Positions 39,265 to 39,821 of a stretch of DNA of 39,821 bases are shown here, piece after piece; position 1 is the stretch's first letter, and each line of letters starts with the position of its first letter. The DNA is taken from assembly GCF_014698965.1 (NCBI RefSeq), contig NZ_JACXAE010000011.1:1-39821 (forward strand). Direction: 5' to 3'. The notes below the pieces were generated by a model that saw only the letters and a list, made by a program, of their open reading frames with translations, had not been told where the DNA came from and ran no database searches. The position numbers and the translations under genes are program-made. This DNA is from Iningainema tapete BLCC-T55. Its GTDB lineage: Bacteria > Cyanobacteriota > Cyanobacteriia > Cyanobacteriales > Nostocaceae.

Positions 39265-39821
39265 AGTTGTTGACTTCTCTCTTGAAGGACATATTTGATT
39301 AATTCTTCAAGTTGCTGAATTAGAATAAGTACTTTCCTCAGATCTTCAGCAACATCTTGAATAGATTGTGCTGTATTTGACATACCACCTGCTGCATTTT
39401 GACTCTCGGTTTCTAAACTATTCAAATTGGCAGATAAAGAGTGAGACGTTTCCTCAATCACAAAGCTAAGTCGATTAAAGCTAGACACCAGAGAAGAAGA
39501 CTGATCTTCTATAACCGAACCCAGTTTATTGAAAGCTTGTGGAATAGATTGGGCTTCACTCTCAATTAATGAATTGAGTTGATTGAAGGTTTGTAGTAAA
39601 GACTCAGAACTTGTTTGAACAGATGAATTGAATTGCTGAAAGGTTTGCATTAAAGACTCAGATTCTCCCTGGATAACTGAGTGTAATTGACGAAACATTT
39701 CAACAACAGATTGATTATTATCCTGTATTTTGATAGCGAAGCCTTTGAGTTGTTCGTCTAACACTTGATTTCGCTGGCGATCAATTTCTAGCAATTCTTG
39801 GAGATGATCTTGTAGTGTACT
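39261..39821 (-). CDS. C-terminal coiled-coil part of a possible ZorA/MotA-like stator protein (5' end outside window)
   Basis: The frame stays open from the right edge, giving the last 186 residues. It contains about six 18-residue repeats, for example SESLLQTFNQLNSLIESE and SESLMQTFQQFNSSVQTS, with Phe and Leu at fixed positions; an 18-residue period favours a straight or right-handed coiled coil. The end has a short helix (LRKVLILIQQLEELIKYVLQ). ZorA proteins carry a long cytoplasmic coiled-coil tail after a MotA-like membrane part; the preceding part here is outside the window, so membrane segments cannot be checked. It overlaps the ZorB/MotB-like gene by 4 bp, as ZorA and ZorB usually do. 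Confidence 0.6.
   Translation of the reverse strand, partial: STLQDHLQELLEIDRQRNQVLDEQLKGFAIKIQDNNQSVVEMFRQLHSVIQGESESLMQTFQQFNSSVQTSSESLLQTFNQLNSLIESEAQSIPQAFNKLGSVIEDQSSSLVSSFNRLSFVIEETSHSLSANLNSLETESQNAAGGMSNTAQSIQDVAEDLRKVLILIQQLEELIKYVLQERSQQL

Overview
The window looks like part of a cyanobacterial plasmid, most likely from a filamentous (Nostocales-type) species. Three things point there: repeated HIP1 octamers (GCGATCGC) over much of the window, a CyRepA1-type plasmid replication protein, and domains that are largely cyanobacterial (a GUN4 domain on a kinase, cyanobacterial-style CHAT and Rpn/YhgA-like proteins). I see no rRNA, tRNA, CRISPR array or intact IS element. Every assignment is by reading motifs; no search was run.

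Left part (1-8.3 kb): the tail of an unknown gene, a coiled-coil membrane protein, a PD-(D/E)XK nuclease of the Rpn/YhgA-like type, then the replication module on the minus strand. That module is CyRepA1 (2354-5473), an 886-bp iteron-rich intergenic region that is probably oriV (5474-6359), and a 503-aa protein with a C-terminal helix-turn-helix (6360-7871). A small ribbon-helix-helix protein follows.

8.5-15.7 kb: an eleven-gene, mostly overlapping or tightly spaced plus-strand cluster. It starts with an actin-like ParM/StbA-type ATPase and a small DNA-binding-like partner, continues through small unknown and membrane proteins, and includes a membrane-anchored P-loop ATPase (12933-14744). Two Cys-rich small proteins and a strong terminator close it. 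I do not recognise the cluster as a described system.

15.8-20.2 kb: a minus-strand set (an unknown 65-aa protein, a CoiA-like/T5orf172/HTH fusion, an unknown 99-aa protein, and a coiled-coil protein with an RHH-like N-terminus), then a plus-strand tyrosine recombinase. A 13-7-13 bp inverted repeat with the layout of a lox/FRT site lies about 180 bp upstream of the recombinase.

20.4-24.3 kb: a compact minus-strand operon encoding a QueC-like protein, a TGT-like protein, a CD-NTase and a SLOG-CHAT fusion. This matches type IV CBASS anti-phage defence, with an apparent nucleotide-sensing caspase-like protease as effector. The CD-NTase begins Met-Gly-Gly behind a well-placed Shine-Dalgarno sequence.

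24.4-34.4 kb: a repeat-rich control region, parA-parB, then a type I restriction-modification locus (hsdM-hsdS-T5orf172 nuclease-hsdR-YgjP-like metallopeptidase).

34.6-39.8 kb: a small unknown gene, then a five-gene minus-strand operon that runs off the right edge. It encodes a coiled-coil tail (possibly of a ZorA/MotA-like stator), a ZorB/MotB-like OmpA protein, a TerY-like vWA protein, a PP2C phosphatase and a kinase with a C-terminal GUN4 domain. This joins a possible ion-driven motor to a TerY-P phosphorylation triad and is one of the two best candidates for something new, the other being the SLOG-CHAT CBASS. Overall the plasmid combines two partition-like systems, one recombinase for possible dimer resolution, and at least three defence or defence-like modules.
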